Assembly (NCBI GenBank): GCA_008032935.1
Contig: CP032039.1
Location: 62,001 to 126,000, forward strand
Reading direction: 5' to 3'
Source of the DNA: Helicobacter pylori
Lineage (GTDB): Bacteria > Campylobacterota > Campylobacteria > Campylobacterales > Helicobacteraceae
Length of the DNA: 64,000 nucleotides
This document shows positions 50,614-60,783 of the stretch, one piece after another (position 1 is the stretch's first letter; each line of letters opens with the position of its first letter). The position numbers and the translations under genes were made by a program. Below the pieces are notes generated by a model that searched no databases, was not told the origin of the DNA, and worked only from the letters and a program-made list of their open reading frames with translations.

Positions 50614-51558
50614 TTATTTTTGAGAAGCTAAAAAATCCTGGATATTTTCTTTGGTTTTTTCTACTAAGGTTTTCAAGCTGTCGCTATACGCCCATGCGAT
50701 ATGGGGGGTTAAAAGCAATTTATTTTGGATCTTTGGGTTCAAAAACGCATGATCTTTTTCAAAAGGCTCTTTCACAAACACATCGCTTGCGTAATACAAA
50801 TCTTTGGTTTCTAAAATTCCAGCCAGATCCTTTTCATTCACAATGCCCCCACGCCCCACATTGATTAAAATCGCCCCATCTTTTAGGCTTTGCAATTCTT
50901 TTAGAGCGATTAAATCGCGCGTGCTTTCATTTAGGGGGGCATGAATGCTGATAATATCGCTTGTTGTGAGCAGATCTTTTAAACTCAAGCGCTCATACTC
51001 TTCTTTTTTGTCTTTAGGGGAATAATACACCACCCTTGCCCCAAAAGCTTGAGCGAGCTTGGCGACTCTTTTACCGATAGTCCCTAAACCAATAACCCCC
51101 CATTGACTCCCTTTAATAAGCCCCATTTTAATATCGCTAATGTGCGTAAAAATATCGCTTTGACTATATTCCCCGCTTTTGCAATAACGATCGTAATCAT
51201 TAATCCTCCCTAGCAAAGACAACGCGCACGCTAAAGTGTGCTGGGCTACGGATTCTGTAGAATAAGCGCTCACATTTTTGACTTCTATGCCTAAAGCTTT
51301 TGCGCTTTTTATATCCACATTATCCATGCCTGTAGCGGTGATACAAATGAGTTTGAGTTTAGGCAATTGGCTTAAAATTTCTTGAGTGATAACGACTTTA
51401 TTCAGCACCACAATCTCAGCGTCTTTGCAGCGCTCAACCACCTGATTAGGCGAAGTGATCTCATAAAAATCAAAATCCGCCACTTCTTTTAAAACTTCTA
51501 GCGCTTTTAACCCCACGCTTTTAGCGTCTAAGACCACGCCTTTTTTGAATGTTTTCAT
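50614..51558 (-). CDS. D-isomer-specific 2-hydroxyacid dehydrogenase
   Basis: A 314-residue NAD-dependent dehydrogenase (HP0096-like). The Rossmann motif is QWGVIGLGTIGKRVAKLAQA, and active-site residues lie in LINVGRGGIVNEKDL (Arg) and TPHIAWAY (His). The substrate is unknown. ATG 51558 is divergent from the HP0095-like gene. Confidence 0.9.
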   Translation of the reverse strand: MKTFKKGVVLDAKSVGLKALEVLKEVADFDFYEITSPNQVVERCKDAEIVVLNKVVITQEILSQLPKLKLICITATGMDNVDIKSAKALGIEVKNVSAYSTESVAQHTLACALSLLGRINDYDRYCKSGEYSQSDIFTHISDIKMGLIKGSQWGVIGLGTIGKRVAKLAQAFGARVVYYSPKDKKEEYERLSLKDLLTTSDIISIHAPLNESTRDLIALKELQSLKDGAILINVGRGGIVNEKDLAGILETKDLYYASDVFVKEPFEKDHAFLNPKIQNKLLLTPHIAWAYSDSLKTLVEKTKENIQDFLASQK

Positions 51559-51589
51559 CTCTATACTCCTAGATTTAATTTTAAAGTTA

Positions 51590-51595
51590 TATAAT
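51590..51595 (+). promoter_or_regulatory. -10 box upstream of the HP0095-like gene
   Basis: TATAAT lies 35 bp before ATG 51631 in the divergent gap. Confidence 0.55.
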
Positions 51596-51630
51596 TAAAC
51601 CACAAAATCCTTTTTTAAAAGAAACTAAAC

Positions 51631-52161
51631 ATGCCAAAACCCAAGAAAAACACCCTCCCTTGTAGCCTTTCTGTCAAAATGTCTTATTTCATGCGTTTTC
51701 TCATTAAATGGCGCACCCGCTCTTTAAGCCATAAAATGATGACTCTCATTCAAATCTTAAGCATTCTGGCTTTAGCGAGCAAGGCCAGTGAAGATTTAGA
51801 AGAGCAACTCAAAAAAATCAAAGATTACATTTATAAAACCCTAAACGCTAAAATCGCATCGGATGTGTATGACCGGGTGCTTATTTTAGTGAATGAATAT
51901 TGCGCTAATGAAGAATTGTTTGATAAAGAGAGCGTTAAAATTTCAGATTTACTCATTCAAGACATTCAGCTTTACGCTTTAGTGGATGAAATGCTTAAAG
52001 AAGATAAATACCAAGTCCAGCACACCATTTTAAAGGGCATCATCAAGCGCAAATACGATGAAGCCTACTCGCTCAATAGCGAAGACAGGATTCTTTTAGA
52101 ATACCAAGAACGCTTGCTAGAACCCTCATACGCGTCTTTTTCAAATAAAAAATTCAAATGA
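51631..52161 (+). CDS. Hypothetical protein (HP0095-like)
   Basis: A 176-residue protein with a short basic start and a helical body (LEEQLKKIKDYIYKTLNAKI, VYDRVLILVNEYCANEELF). No family is recognised. It lies upstream of futC on the same strand, 94 bp apart. Confidence 0.75.
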   Translation: MPKPKKNTLPCSLSVKMSYFMRFLIKWRTRSLSHKMMTLIQILSILALASKASEDLEEQLKKIKDYIYKTLNAKIASDVYDRVLILVNEYCANEELFDKESVKISDLLIQDIQLYALVDEMLKEDKYQVQHTILKGIIKRKYDEAYSLNSEDRILLEYQERLLEPSYASFSNKKFK

Positions 52162-52255
52162 TTTGAAAGCGTTACCCCACTTTTTAGGTTTTTATTGAAA
52201 AAGGGCTTTAAAATGAGCTAAAATGAGCGTTTCATTTGAAAAACAAAGGGATTGA

Positions 52256-53153
52256 ATGGCTTTTAAGGTGGTGCAAATTTGTGGGGGGCTTGGGAATCAA
52301 ATGTTCCAATACGCTTTCGCTAAAAGTTTGCAAAAACACCTTAATACGCCTGTGCTATTAGATATCACTTCTTTTGATTGGAGCGATAGGAAAATGCAAT
52401 TAGAACTTTTCCCTATTGATTTGCCCTATGCGAGCGAAAAAGAAATCGCTATGGCTAAAATGCAACACCTCCCCAAGCTAGTAAGAGAGGTGCTCAAACG
52501 CATGGGGTTTGACAGGGTGAGCCAAGAAATCGTGTTTGAATACGAGCCTGAATTGTTAAAACCAAGCCGCTTGACTTACTTTTTTGGCTATTTCCAAGAT
52601 CCACGATATTTTGACGCTATATCCCCTTTAATCAAGCAAACCTTCACCCTACCCCCCCCGAAAATAATAAAACTAATAAAAAAAAGAGGAAGAATACCAC
52701 CGCAAACTTGCTTTGATTTTAGCCGCTAAAAACAGCGTGTTTGTGCATATAAGAAGAGGGGATTATGTAGGGATTGGCTGTCAGCTTGGTATTGACTATC
52801 AAAAAAAGGCGCTTGAGTATATGGCAAAGCGCGTGCCAAACATGGAGCTTTTTGTGTTTTGCGAAGACTTAACATTCACGCAAAATCTTGATCTGGGCTA
52901 CCCTTTTATGGACATGACCACTAGGGATAAAGAAGAAGAGGCGTATTGGGACATGCTGCTCATGCAATCGTGTCAGCATGGCATTATCGCTAACAGCACT
53001 TATAGCTGGTGGGCGGCTTATTTGATAAACAATCCAGAAAAAATCATTATTGGCCCTAAACACTGGCTTTTTGGGCATGAAAATATCCTTTGTAAGGAAT
53101 GGGTGAAGATAGAATCCCATTTTGAGGTGAAATCCCAAAAGTATAACGCTTAA
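52256..53153 (+). CDS. futC: Alpha-1,2-fucosyltransferase, phase-variable (off as read)
   Basis: FutC adds alpha-1,2-fucose to make Lewis Y/Lewis B and H antigens on lipopolysaccharide. The first part (CGGLGNQMFQYAFAKSLQKH) and second part (NSVFVHIRRGDYVGIGCQ) carry the family motifs. Expression depends on a C tract (52652-52659, here C8) and an A-rich slippery site (52678-52685) with programmed -1 frameshifting. With C9, the frame would reach AAAAAAG and a -1 slip gives EEEYHRKLALILAAKN, making 299 residues. With C8 the frame ends after 157 residues, so the gene reads as off. This agrees with published work on this gene. Confidence 0.9.
52652..52659 (+). repeat. Phase-variable C8 tract in futC
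   Basis: Eight C residues. Only C9 (or C9 plus multiples of 3) puts the downstream slippery site in frame. C8 is off; C10 meets TAA at once. Confidence 0.85.
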
Positions 53154-53173
53154 AGCGGCTTAAAAAAGGGGCT

Positions 53174-53998
53174 TTACTGGTGGTTTAAATCTTTAATTTT
53201 AGATTTGATTTCTTTATAGCGAGCGTCTAATTCTAATTTTCTGTTCATGGATATTTTGATAAATTCGCTTTCTTTTTCTATGCCGATAAATTCCCTCTTC
53301 AAAAGATTGGCCGCAATGCCTGTGGTGGAGCTCCCGCTAAAAGGATCGCCAATGAGAGAATTTTCATCGCTCGCCATTAAAAGCAAGCGCACCAACAGCG
53401 CGAGGGGTTTTTGAGTGGGGTGCTTGCCATTAACTTTTTCCCAAGGCGCGATCGCTGGGAAGCTCCACACATCGCGCATTTGTTTATCATTATTGATCTT
53501 TTTTAAAACCTCATAGTTAAAAACATGCTTGTGTTTGTGGCTTTTTCTCGCCCAAATGATTTGCTCAGCTGAATGCGTCAAATAACGGCAGCTGAAATTG
53601 GGAGGAGGGTTGGTTTTTTGCCAAGTGATGAGGTTTAAAATCTTAAAATCCAATTTTTGTAAAATGCGCCCCAAAGAAAAGATGTTGTGGTAAGTCCCGC
53701 TGATTAAAAGGCTTCCTGTATTTTTTAAAGCCTTTTTGGCGTTGTTTATCCATTGGTAATTGAATGCATCAATATCGTTAATCCCATTTTCTTTATCCCA
53801 ATCGCCTTTATTGACGCTCACAATTTTACCGCTCTGTATGCTTAAGCCGTCATTAGAAAGGAAATAAGGCGGATCAGCAAAAATCAAATCAAAAGCATTT
53901 TCAAATTGGGGCAAAACCTCATTGCAATCCCCTTGATAAAGGGTGAAAAGCTCGTCTGCACTTTTAAAAATGGGGCAAGAAGGATAAGGCACTCCCAT
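53174..53998 (-). CDS. DNA adenine methylase, GATC-type (M.HpyAIII-like)
   Basis: A 274-residue methylase (HP0092-like). Motif IV is LIFADPPYFLSNDGL near the N-terminus and motif I is IGDPFSGSSTTGIAANLL near the C-terminus, the beta-class order. The neighbour restriction gene and the locus make GATC the likely target; specificity is from memory of HP0091/HP0092. It ends 4 bp upstream of the restriction gene on the same strand. Confidence 0.87.
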   Translation of the reverse strand: MGVPYPSCPIFKSADELFTLYQGDCNEVLPQFENAFDLIFADPPYFLSNDGLSIQSGKIVSVNKGDWDKENGINDIDAFNYQWINNAKKALKNTGSLLISGTYHNIFSLGRILQKLDFKILNLITWQKTNPPPNFSCRYLTHSAEQIIWARKSHKHKHVFNYEVLKKINNDKQMRDVWSFPAIAPWEKVNGKHPTQKPLALLVRLLLMASDENSLIGDPFSGSSTTGIAANLLKREFIGIEKESEFIKISMNRKLELDARYKEIKSKIKDLNHQ

Positions 53999-54001
53999 TT
54001 T

Positions 54002-54995
54002 TTATTCTGCTTTAATGCCTTTATCTTTAATGTGTTTTTGCATTGCTTCATCATCAAGCACTTCATCAAAAAAATCCTCCATATCCACTGCCGTATCAAG
54101 TCCTTTTTCAATTTGTTCGTTAATTTTTTCCATAAAAGGCTTAAAATCCTTCGAACTTCGTTCTACAAGCATGTTAAGTGTGGGTATATCAACCTCCCTT
54201 TCTTTAGCTGGCAACAAGATTTTGGAGTTTGAAATTTCAGATTCCAGCTTGATAACCCCTATACCAAAGCTTTGGTTGAGCCGCCTTAATTCGCCCAAAA
54301 CCTTATCTTTAATCTCTTCAAAAACCACCAAATACCCTTCATTAGCCCAAGTAGAATTGCTCACCGCTTGGAAATAGCTTTCTTTCAGATTGGAAAAATT
54401 AATCCTAATTTTAAGCTCAAAGGAAAAAAGCTTGTGTCTTTTTTGACCGGTATGGCGTAAAAACTCCAAAGTTTCTTTTTTATATTCATTATAGGGAAAA
54501 TACACGCCCACGATGTCAGGATAATTCCATTTGTTTTGCCCCCTTTTGCCTTTTTCACAAGGTTCATGGTAGATGGTTTTGCATAGGAGCCTGAAATTTG
54601 GATCTTCATCAAGGAATTTCACAAGCAGTGGGTGCAAATTCTTTTCTTTCTCTTCATAAGGAGAGGTTTTTTTGTTTTTCAGCTGTGCCTGAACACTCGC
54701 TCTGTTCATCATCTTCTTCTTTGGAATCTGGGGTTTCTTGTGGTGGAAATTCTCTTTCACGAGATTTTGGCCAATAGTAATGGGTTCCTTTTTCTTTGCG
54801 TGCAACATAAAATTGCTTCTCGTCGTTAGGAATATCGTGTTCACCAAGCTGACTTCCAAGACTATGAGAAAGTATTTTTCCGTCGTTGCGTTCTTTATCC
54901 AATCCCATTTCACAAGCTTTCTCAAAAATTTCTTTAACGCTCAAAGGCTTCCCTGCTTGTTCTAAAACTTTTTTACCTAATTCTTTATAAGTCAT
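54002..54995 (-). pseudogene. Restriction endonuclease (R.HpyAIII-like) with N-terminal HARE-HTH, frameshifted
   Basis: The N-terminal part (113 residues from ATG 54995) has TYKELGKKVLEQAGKPLSVK, a HARE-HTH winged helix. The rest has a PD-(D/E)XK-type pattern: NYPDIVGVYFPYNEY and KLFSFELKIRINF (Glu-x-Lys). The frame changes in an A7 run near 54667-54673; one A fewer joins AEKQK to TSPYEEKEKNLHPLL. Corrected length is 993 nt, 330 residues. The pair with the downstream methylase forms a restriction-modification system. As read, the enzyme is split, while the methylase is intact. Confidence 0.82.
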
Positions 54996-55072
54996 GTTCT
55001 TTCTTTTTTATGGTTGTAGTGGAAACGATTATACTCAAAATGTTTGAAAATACCGCAGTGGATTGATAGGGT

Positions 55073-55104
55073 TTAGGCTGGGTGTCTCTCTTCACCCAAC
55101 CTAA
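55073..55104 (-). terminator. Stem-loop downstream of tRNA-Ser
   Basis: TTAGGCTGGGTG (55073-55084) and CACCCAACCTAA (55093-55104) pair in 11 of 12 positions with an 8-nt loop. It lies about 110 bp after tRNA-Ser and before the restriction gene on the minus strand. A strong T tract is missing, so termination is uncertain. The rest of 54996-55436 shows only the tRNA and its promoter. Confidence 0.5.
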
Positions 55105-55212
55105 ATTTTGTATTTGTAAAATCTGTAAAAGGAGTGTCGTAAAAGGAATGCTTAGAAACTATGGTGTCTCGTTAATACATTCTAAACAAAAAGTTTTTAA
55201 AGGCAAAAAGGC

Positions 55213-55304
55213 TGGCGGACAGGGAGGGATTCGAACCCTCGGTAACCTTGACGGCTACGCATCCTTAGCAGGGATGTGGTTTCAGCCAACTCACCCACCT
55301 GTCC
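55213..55304 (-). tRNA. tRNA-Ser (anticodon GCU)
   Basis: The minus strand begins GGACAGGTGGGTGAGTTGGC and ends CCTGTCC-G-CCA, with the CCA encoded. The anticodon stem is CATCC/GGATG with loop CTGCTAA (anticodon GCT). The long variable arm (TAGCCGTCAAGGTTA) is typical of serine tRNAs, and GGGTTCGAATCCC is the T arm. Confidence 0.97.
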
Positions 55305-55320
55305 TTCAAAAAGTAGAAGA

Positions 55321-55326
55321 ATTATA
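55321..55326 (-). promoter_or_regulatory. -10 box of tRNA-Ser
   Basis: On the minus strand TATAAT lies about 17 bp before the first tRNA base. Confidence 0.6.
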
Positions 55327-55392
55327 GTAAAAATAAGTTAAAATAAACCTTAAACTTTAATGGTTTCTAAACAAAACTAAGGGCTTTTATGT

Positions 55393-55398
55393 TACAAT
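55393..55398 (+). promoter_or_regulatory. -10 box of fabD
   Basis: TACAAT lies 39 bp before the fabD ATG, in the expected position. Confidence 0.5.
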
Positions 55399-55436
55399 CT
55401 TAAATTATGGATTAATAAAATTTAAAGGATAACACC

Positions 55437-56366
55437 ATGCAATACGCGCTATTATTTCCAGGGCAAGGCTCGCAATGTATAGGAATGGGAAAATCGTTCT
55501 ATGAGAGCCACACCCTAGCTAAAGAATTGTTTGAAAGGGCTTCTAACGCGCTTAAAGTGGATATGAAAAAAACGCTTTTTGAAGAAAATGAGCTTTTAAA
55601 AGAGAGCGCTTACACCCAACCTGCCATTTATTTAGTGAGCTATATCGCTTACCAACTACTCAACAAGCAAGCAAATGGGGGGTTAAAACCCGTTTTCGCT
55701 TTAGGGCATTCGCTCGGCGAAGTGAGCGCGGTGTCTTTGAGCGGGGCGTTAGATTTTGAAAAAGCCCTTAAACTCACGCACCAAAGAGGCAAAATGATGC
55801 AAGAAGCGTGCGCGAATAAAGACGCTTCCATGATGGTCGTTTTGGGCGTTTCTGAAGAGAGTCTTTTGAGCTTGTGTCAAAGAACCAAAAACGTGTGGTG
55901 CGCGAATTTCAATGGCGGCATGCAAGTGGTTTTAGCCGGGATTAAAGACGATTTGAAAGCCCTAGAGCCGACTTTAAAGGAAATGGGGGCTAAAAGGGTG
56001 GTTTTTTTAGAAATGAGCGTGGCGAGTCATTGCCCTTTTTTAGAGCCTATGATTTTTAAATTCCAGGAATTGCTAGAAAAAAGCCTGAAAGATAAATTCC
56101 ATTTTGAAATCATCTCCAACGCGACTAATGAAGCGTATCATAACAAAGCAAAAGCCGTTGAATTATTGAGCTTGCAACTCACTCAGCCGGTGCGTTATCA
56201 AGACTGCGTGAAATCCAACAATGACCGAGTGGATGTCTTTTTTGAATTAGGCTGTGGGAGTGTGTTAAAAGGGCTTAACAAGCGATTGAGCAATAAGCCT
56301 ACTATAAGCGTGGGGGATAATAAAGGGCTTGATGAAGCCATTGAATTTTTAGAAGAATACGTGTGA
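55437..56366 (+). CDS. fabD: Malonyl-CoA:acyl-carrier-protein transacylase
   Basis: A 309-residue FabD that loads malonyl groups onto ACP in fatty acid synthesis. The N-terminal LFPGQGSQCIGMGKSF and the nucleophile elbow FALGHSLGEVSAVSLSG (catalytic Ser) are diagnostic. MSVASHCPFLEPM includes the catalytic His. AAAGGATAACACC precedes ATG 55437. It is followed by mtnN after 10 bp. Confidence 0.97.
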   Translation: MQYALLFPGQGSQCIGMGKSFYESHTLAKELFERASNALKVDMKKTLFEENELLKESAYTQPAIYLVSYIAYQLLNKQANGGLKPVFALGHSLGEVSAVSLSGALDFEKALKLTHQRGKMMQEACANKDASMMVVLGVSEESLLSLCQRTKNVWCANFNGGMQVVLAGIKDDLKALEPTLKEMGAKRVVFLEMSVASHCPFLEPMIFKFQELLEKSLKDKFHFEIISNATNEAYHNKAKAVELLSLQLTQPVRYQDCVKSNNDRVDVFFELGCGSVLKGLNKRLSNKPTISVGDNKGLDEAIEFLEEYV

Positions 56367-56376
56367 TGGGGAGAAA

Positions 56377-57072
56377 ATGGTGCAAAAAATTGGCATTTTG
56401 GGGGCGATGAGAGAAGAAATAACCCCTATACTAGAATTGTTTGGCGTGGGTTTTGAAGAGATCCCTTTAGGGGGGAATGTTTTCCACAAAGGCGTTTATA
56501 ATGATAAGGAAATCATTGTCGCTTATAGCAAGATTGGCAAGGTGCATTCCACTTTAACCACGACGAGCATGATCTTAGCGTTTGGCGTTCAAAAGGTGCT
56601 TTTTAGCGGGGTGGCTGGAAGCTTAATTAAAGATCTAAAAATCAATGATTTGTTAGTGGCTCAAAAATTAGTCCAGCATGATGTGGATTTGAGCGCGTTT
56701 GATCACCCTTTAGGGTTCATCCCCGAAAGCGCGATTTTTATTGAAACGAGCGGAAGTTTAAACGCCCTAGCTAAAAAGATCGCTAATGAGCAACATATCG
56801 CGCTCAAAGAAGGCGTCATCGCATCAGGCGATCAGTTTGTGCATAGCAAAGAAAGGAAAGAGTTTTTAGTTAGCGAGTTTAAGGCGAGCGCGGTGGAAAT
56901 GGAGGGGGCGAGCGTGGCGTTTGTGTGCCAAAAATTTGGCGTGCCATGCTGTGTGTTAAGGAGCATTAGCGATAACGCTGATGAAGAAGCCGGTATGAGC
57001 TTTGATGAATTTTTAGAAAAAAGCGCTCAAACTTCAGCGAAATTTTTAAAAAGCATGGTGGATGAGCTTTAG
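56377..57072 (+). CDS. mtnN: 5'-methylthioadenosine/S-adenosylhomocysteine nucleosidase
   Basis: A 231-residue nucleosidase that cleaves SAH, MTA and, in H. pylori, 6-amino-6-deoxyfutalosine for menaquinone. IGILGAMREEITPILELF, LFSGVAGSLIKDLKIND and AVEMEGASVAFVCQKFGVP are family motifs; the catalytic Asp is in SISDNADEEAG. It follows fabD with a 10-bp gap, so an operon is likely. Confidence 0.97.
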   Translation: MVQKIGILGAMREEITPILELFGVGFEEIPLGGNVFHKGVYNDKEIIVAYSKIGKVHSTLTTTSMILAFGVQKVLFSGVAGSLIKDLKINDLLVAQKLVQHDVDLSAFDHPLGFIPESAIFIETSGSLNALAKKIANEQHIALKEGVIASGDQFVHSKERKEFLVSEFKASAVEMEGASVAFVCQKFGVPCCVLRSISDNADEEAGMSFDEFLEKSAQTSAKFLKSMVDEL

Positions 57073-57294
57073 GGTTTGTTTTTATAGAGTTATGGAATGG
57101 AGTGGTGGAATGTAAAAAAGCTTTTTAGTATTTTTACATTTTGTGATGAATATTTAATAAAGCGGGGAAAAATTCCAATAATATAATTAGAATTTAAGCT
57201 ATTTTTTAGTAAAATAGCAAAGGAATAGGTGTATCTTATCTTATGGACCTAGCTTTTGATTGAAAGCATGGGTTCTTATTTTATGGAGTGTCCA

Positions 57295-59337
57295 ATGAAA
57301 AAGAAAGCTAACGAAGAAAAAGCCCCCAAGAGAGCTAAACAGGAAGCCAAAGCAGAAGCCACACAAGAAGTCAAAGCTAAAGAGAATAATAAAGAAAGCA
57401 ATAAAGTTAAAGAAAGCAAACTTAAAGAAGCCAAAACCAAAGAAAGCAAAGTCAAAGAAGCTAAAGCGAAAGAACCCGTTCCTGTTAAAAAGCTTAGTTT
57501 TAATGAAGCGTTAGAAGAATTGTTCGCTAATTCCTTAAGCGATTGCGTTTCTTATGAGTCTATCATTCAAATCAGTGCGAAAGTCCCCACTCTAGCCCAA
57601 GTCAAAAAAATCAAAGAGTTGTGCCAAAAATACCAAAAGAAATTGGTCAGCTCTTCAGAATACGCTAAAAAACTCAATGCGATTGACAAGATTAAAAAAA
57701 CTGAAGAAAAGCAAAAAGTTTTAGATGAAGAATTAGAAGATGGCTATGACTTTTTGAAAGAAAAGGATTTTTTAGAGTGGAGCAGAAGCGATAGCCCGGT
57801 GCGCATGTATTTGCGTGAAATGGGGGATATAAAACTTTTAAGCAAAGATGAAGAGATTGAATTGAGCAAGCAAATCCGCTTGGGTGAAGACATTATTTTA
57901 GATGCGATTTGCTCGGTGCCGTATTTGATTGATTTTATCTATGCGTATAAAGACGCTTTAATCAATCGTGAAAGAAGGGTTAAAGAGCTTTTTAGGAGCT
58001 TTGATGATGACGATGAAAATAGCGTGAACGATTCTAAAAAAGATGACGACGGCGAAGAAGATGAAGAAAACGAAGAAAGGAAAAAAGTCGTTTCTGAAAA
58101 AGACAAGAAGCGTGTAGAAAAGGTTCAAGAAAGCTTTAAAGCCCTAGACAAGGCTAAAAAAGAATGGCTTAAAGCCCTTGAAGCCCCCATAGATGAAAAA
58201 GAAGACGAATTGGTGCGTTCATTGACCCTAGCTTACAAACGCCAAACGCTCAAAGACAGACTCTATGACTTAGAGCCTACCAGCAAACTGATTAATGAAT
58301 TAGTCAGAACGATGGAGACCACTTTAAAAAGCGGCGATGGGTTTGAAAAAGAGTTGAAACGCTTGGAATACAAATTGCCCTTATTCAATGACACTCTCAT
58401 CGCTAACCATAAAAAAATCCTTGCCAATATCACTAACATGACTAAAGAAGATATTGTCGCTCAAGTGCCAGAAGCGACCATGGTGAGCGTGTATATGGAT
58501 CTCAAAAAACTCTTTTTGACTAAAGAAGCGAGCGAAGAGGGCTTTGATTTAGCCCCCAACAAGCTAAAAGAAATTTTAGAGCAAATCAAAAGAGGGAAAT
58601 TGATTTCCGATCGCGCTAAAAACAAAATGGCTAAATCCAATTTAAGGTTGGTGGTGAGCATCGCTAAACGATTCACGAGCAGAGGCTTACCCTTCTTGGA
58701 TTTGATTCAAGAGGGCAATATCGGCTTGATGAAAGCAGTGGATAAGTTTGAGCATGAAAAGGGCTTCAAGTTTTCTACCTATGCGACCTGGTGGGTCAAG
58801 CAAGCTATCAGCAGAGCCATAGCCGATCAAGCCCGCACTATCCGCATCCCCATTCACATGATTGACACCATCAATCGCATCAATAAAGTCATGCGCAAAC
58901 ACATTCAAGAAAACGGCAAGGAGCCTGATTTGGAAGTGGTGGCTGAAGAAGTGGGGCTTTCGTTAGATAAAGTGAAGAATGTGATTAAGGTTACTAAAGA
59001 GCCTATCAGTTTGGAAACCCCAGTCGGCAATGATGATGACGGCAAATTTGGGGATTTCGTGGAAGATAAAAATATCGTTAGCTCCATTGATCACATCATG
59101 CGCGAAGATTTGAAAGCGCAAATTGAAAGCGTTTTGGATCAGTTGAATGAGCGAGAAAAAGCGGTGATCCGCATGCGTTTTGGGCTTTTAGACGATGAAA
59201 GCGATCGAACTTTAGAAGAAATCGGCAAGGAATTGAATGTTACTAGAGAAAGGGTGCGCCAGATTGAAAGCTCTGCGATCAAAAAATTGAGAAGCCCGCA
59301 ATACGGGCGCATTTTAAGAAACTATTTGCGCATTTGA
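57295..59337 (+). CDS. rpoD: RNA polymerase sigma factor RpoD (sigma-80)
   Basis: The housekeeping sigma factor, 680 residues from ATG 57295. The N-terminus is very rich in Lys-Glu-Ala repeats ([20 protein letters not shown]). Region 1.2 is [16 protein letters not shown], regions 2.3-2.4 include [20 protein letters not shown], and region 4.2 is [22 protein letters not shown] 57295 with GGAG six bases before it is preferred over TTG 57256. The usual -10 box here is TATAAT, seen before many genes in this window. Confidence 0.98.
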   Translation: MKKKANEEKAPKRAKQEAKAEATQEVKAKENNKESNKVKESKLKEAKTKESKVKEAKAKEPVPVKKLSFNEALEELFANSLSDCVSYESIIQISAKVPTLAQVKKIKELCQKYQKKLVSSSEYAKKLNAIDKIKKTEEKQKVLDEELEDGYDFLKEKDFLEWSRSDSPVRMYLREMGDIKLLSKDEEIELSKQIRLGEDIILDAICSVPYLIDFIYAYKDALINRERRVKELFRSFDDDDENSVNDSKKDDDGEEDEENEERKKVVSEKDKKRVEKVQESFKALDKAKKEWLKALEAPIDEKEDELVRSLTLAYKRQTLKDRLYDLEPTSKLINELVRTMETTLKSGDGFEKELKRLEYKLPLFNDTLIANHKKILANITNMTKEDIVAQVPEATMVSVYMDLKKLFLTKEASEEGFDLAPNKLKEILEQIKRGKLISDRAKNKMAKSNLRLVVSIAKRFTSRGLPFLDLIQEGNIGLMKAVDKFEHEKGFKFSTYATWWVKQAISRAIADQARTIRIPIHMIDTINRINKVMRKHIQENGKEPDLEVVAEEVGLSLDKVKNVIKVTKEPISLETPVGNDDDGKFGDFVEDKNIVSSIDHIMREDLKAQIESVLDQLNEREKAVIRMRFGLLDDESDRTLEEIGKELNVTRERVRQIESSAIKKLRSPQYGRILRNYLRI

Positions 59338-59356
59338 TATTAAGGTTCTCTAAAGC

Positions 59357-60730
59357 ATGCGTTATTTTCTTGTAGTTTTCTTGTTTTTGTTTGTGGGTTG
59401 CATGCAAAAGGATTTCACGCTCAAAGATTTATCCTTGCCCCAAGAGGCTTCAAGCTATCTTGCAAGCTCTCAAAATAGCAGTCATAATAACCAAAGCATT
59501 GACCCCCAAGCGTTAAGAGAAAACCTAAAAGAGAGCTATCTCAAAGCGTGGTATTCCCCATGGCTAGATGCGAAAATCAAAAGCAATAAAAAAGAAGTGT
59601 TTTGGATTCTCAAAGAGATGAATAAATCCACCGGTTATGGCGAAGATCTAAAACCCAACGCAAAAGCTTTCAATGATAAGCTTATTAAAAGCATGGATAT
59701 TGAGCGTTACCCGAGCACTAAGATTAAGGCTGTTGTGGTGCGAGATAGCGATGTAAGGGCTGTGCCTACTAACAAACCTTATTATCTTTCTCCAAAAGGC
59801 TACCCTTTTGACAGGTATCAAAATTCCTTGATTTTTCAAGGCACGCCGGTTTTAATCACGCATTTTAATCTAGATAAAACTTATGCCCACATTCAGAGCA
59901 GTTTTGTTTATGGTTGGATCAAAGTTAGCGATTTAGCTTACATGCACGATAAAGACATAGAGCTTTTAACCAAGCTTAAAAACTATGTCATGCCTATAAA
60001 AGATAAAATCCCCCTTTATACAGACTATGGGGATTTTTACACCAATGCTAGGGTGGGCGAATTGTTCGCTCTCATCCCCCAAAGTCAAAACGCATCTCAA
60101 AAACCCCAAAAAAAGGAATTGAAAGCCTATGGTTTTTTGAGGGACGCTAAGGGTTATGCAGCTTTACAAAGCGTGATCTTAGATGAAAAGGATTTTTTTG
60201 TTTTCCCTAAGGCTTTTAACAGCGAGAACATGGCGTATTTTATAGACACCATGCTAGGGCAAAAATACGGCTGGGGGGGGCTATTAGGTAACAGGGATTG
60301 CTCGGCTTTCACTAGGGATAGTTTTGCTAATTTTGGCATTTTGCTCCCCAGAAATTCCTACGCGCAAAGCCGTTACGCGAACAATTATGTGGATTTAAGC
60401 TCTATGAAAGCCAAAGAAAAAGAAGACTATATCCTTAAAAACGCCACGCCTTTTGGAACGCTCATTTATTTAAAAGGGCATATCATGCTCTATTTAGGCG
60501 CACACAACCATCAAGCGATAGTCGCTCACAGCATTTGGTCGGTGCAAACCCAAAAGCATTTTAAAACCTTGAGCCATAAAATAGGAGGCGTGGTGATCAC
60601 TTCGTTATGGCTAGCTGAAGAACACAATGGGGCGTTTTCTAAAAAGAAATTATTGATTGATAGGGTGCTTGGAATGAGCGATTTGAAAGATTTTGTCAAT
60701 AAAACTTCAAGCCCTTTGAATGCGAATTGA
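59357..60730 (+). CDS. NlpC/P60-type lipoprotein with SH3-like domain
   Basis: A 457-residue protein (HP0087-like). The start MRYFLVVFLFLFVGCMQKDF has a lipobox Cys. SH3-like repeats follow, and the C-terminal NlpC/P60 peptidase has GWGGLLGNRDCSAFTRDSF (catalytic Cys) and LKGHIMLYLG (catalytic His). It probably cuts cell-wall peptides in the periplasm. It starts 19 bp after rpoD. Confidence 0.88.
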   Translation: MRYFLVVFLFLFVGCMQKDFTLKDLSLPQEASSYLASSQNSSHNNQSIDPQALRENLKESYLKAWYSPWLDAKIKSNKKEVFWILKEMNKSTGYGEDLKPNAKAFNDKLIKSMDIERYPSTKIKAVVVRDSDVRAVPTNKPYYLSPKGYPFDRYQNSLIFQGTPVLITHFNLDKTYAHIQSSFVYGWIKVSDLAYMHDKDIELLTKLKNYVMPIKDKIPLYTDYGDFYTNARVGELFALIPQSQNASQKPQKKELKAYGFLRDAKGYAALQSVILDEKDFFVFPKAFNSENMAYFIDTMLGQKYGWGGLLGNRDCSAFTRDSFANFGILLPRNSYAQSRYANNYVDLSSMKAKEKEDYILKNATPFGTLIYLKGHIMLYLGAHNHQAIVAHSIWSVQTQKHFKTLSHKIGGVVITSLWLAEEHNGAFSKKKLLIDRVLGMSDLKDFVNKTSSPLNAN

Positions 60731-60783
60731 TTTTCTTGTACTATGATTACGATTTATCAATTTAAAACATTTGGAGAAAGACA

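Noticed and set aside
52713-53153. Second half of futC as an independent gene
   Set aside because: It has no ribosome-binding site and is the known C-terminal half, reached through frameshifting.
55082-55327. An 81-residue plus-strand open frame
   Set aside because: It reads through the antisense strand of tRNA-Ser; GGIRTL-type peptides are a known artefact of tRNA antisense translation.
57310-57480. Repeated KESKLKEAK-type DNA in rpoD as a mobile repeat
   Set aside because: It is in-frame coding repeat of the charged N-terminus of RpoD, typical of this species.
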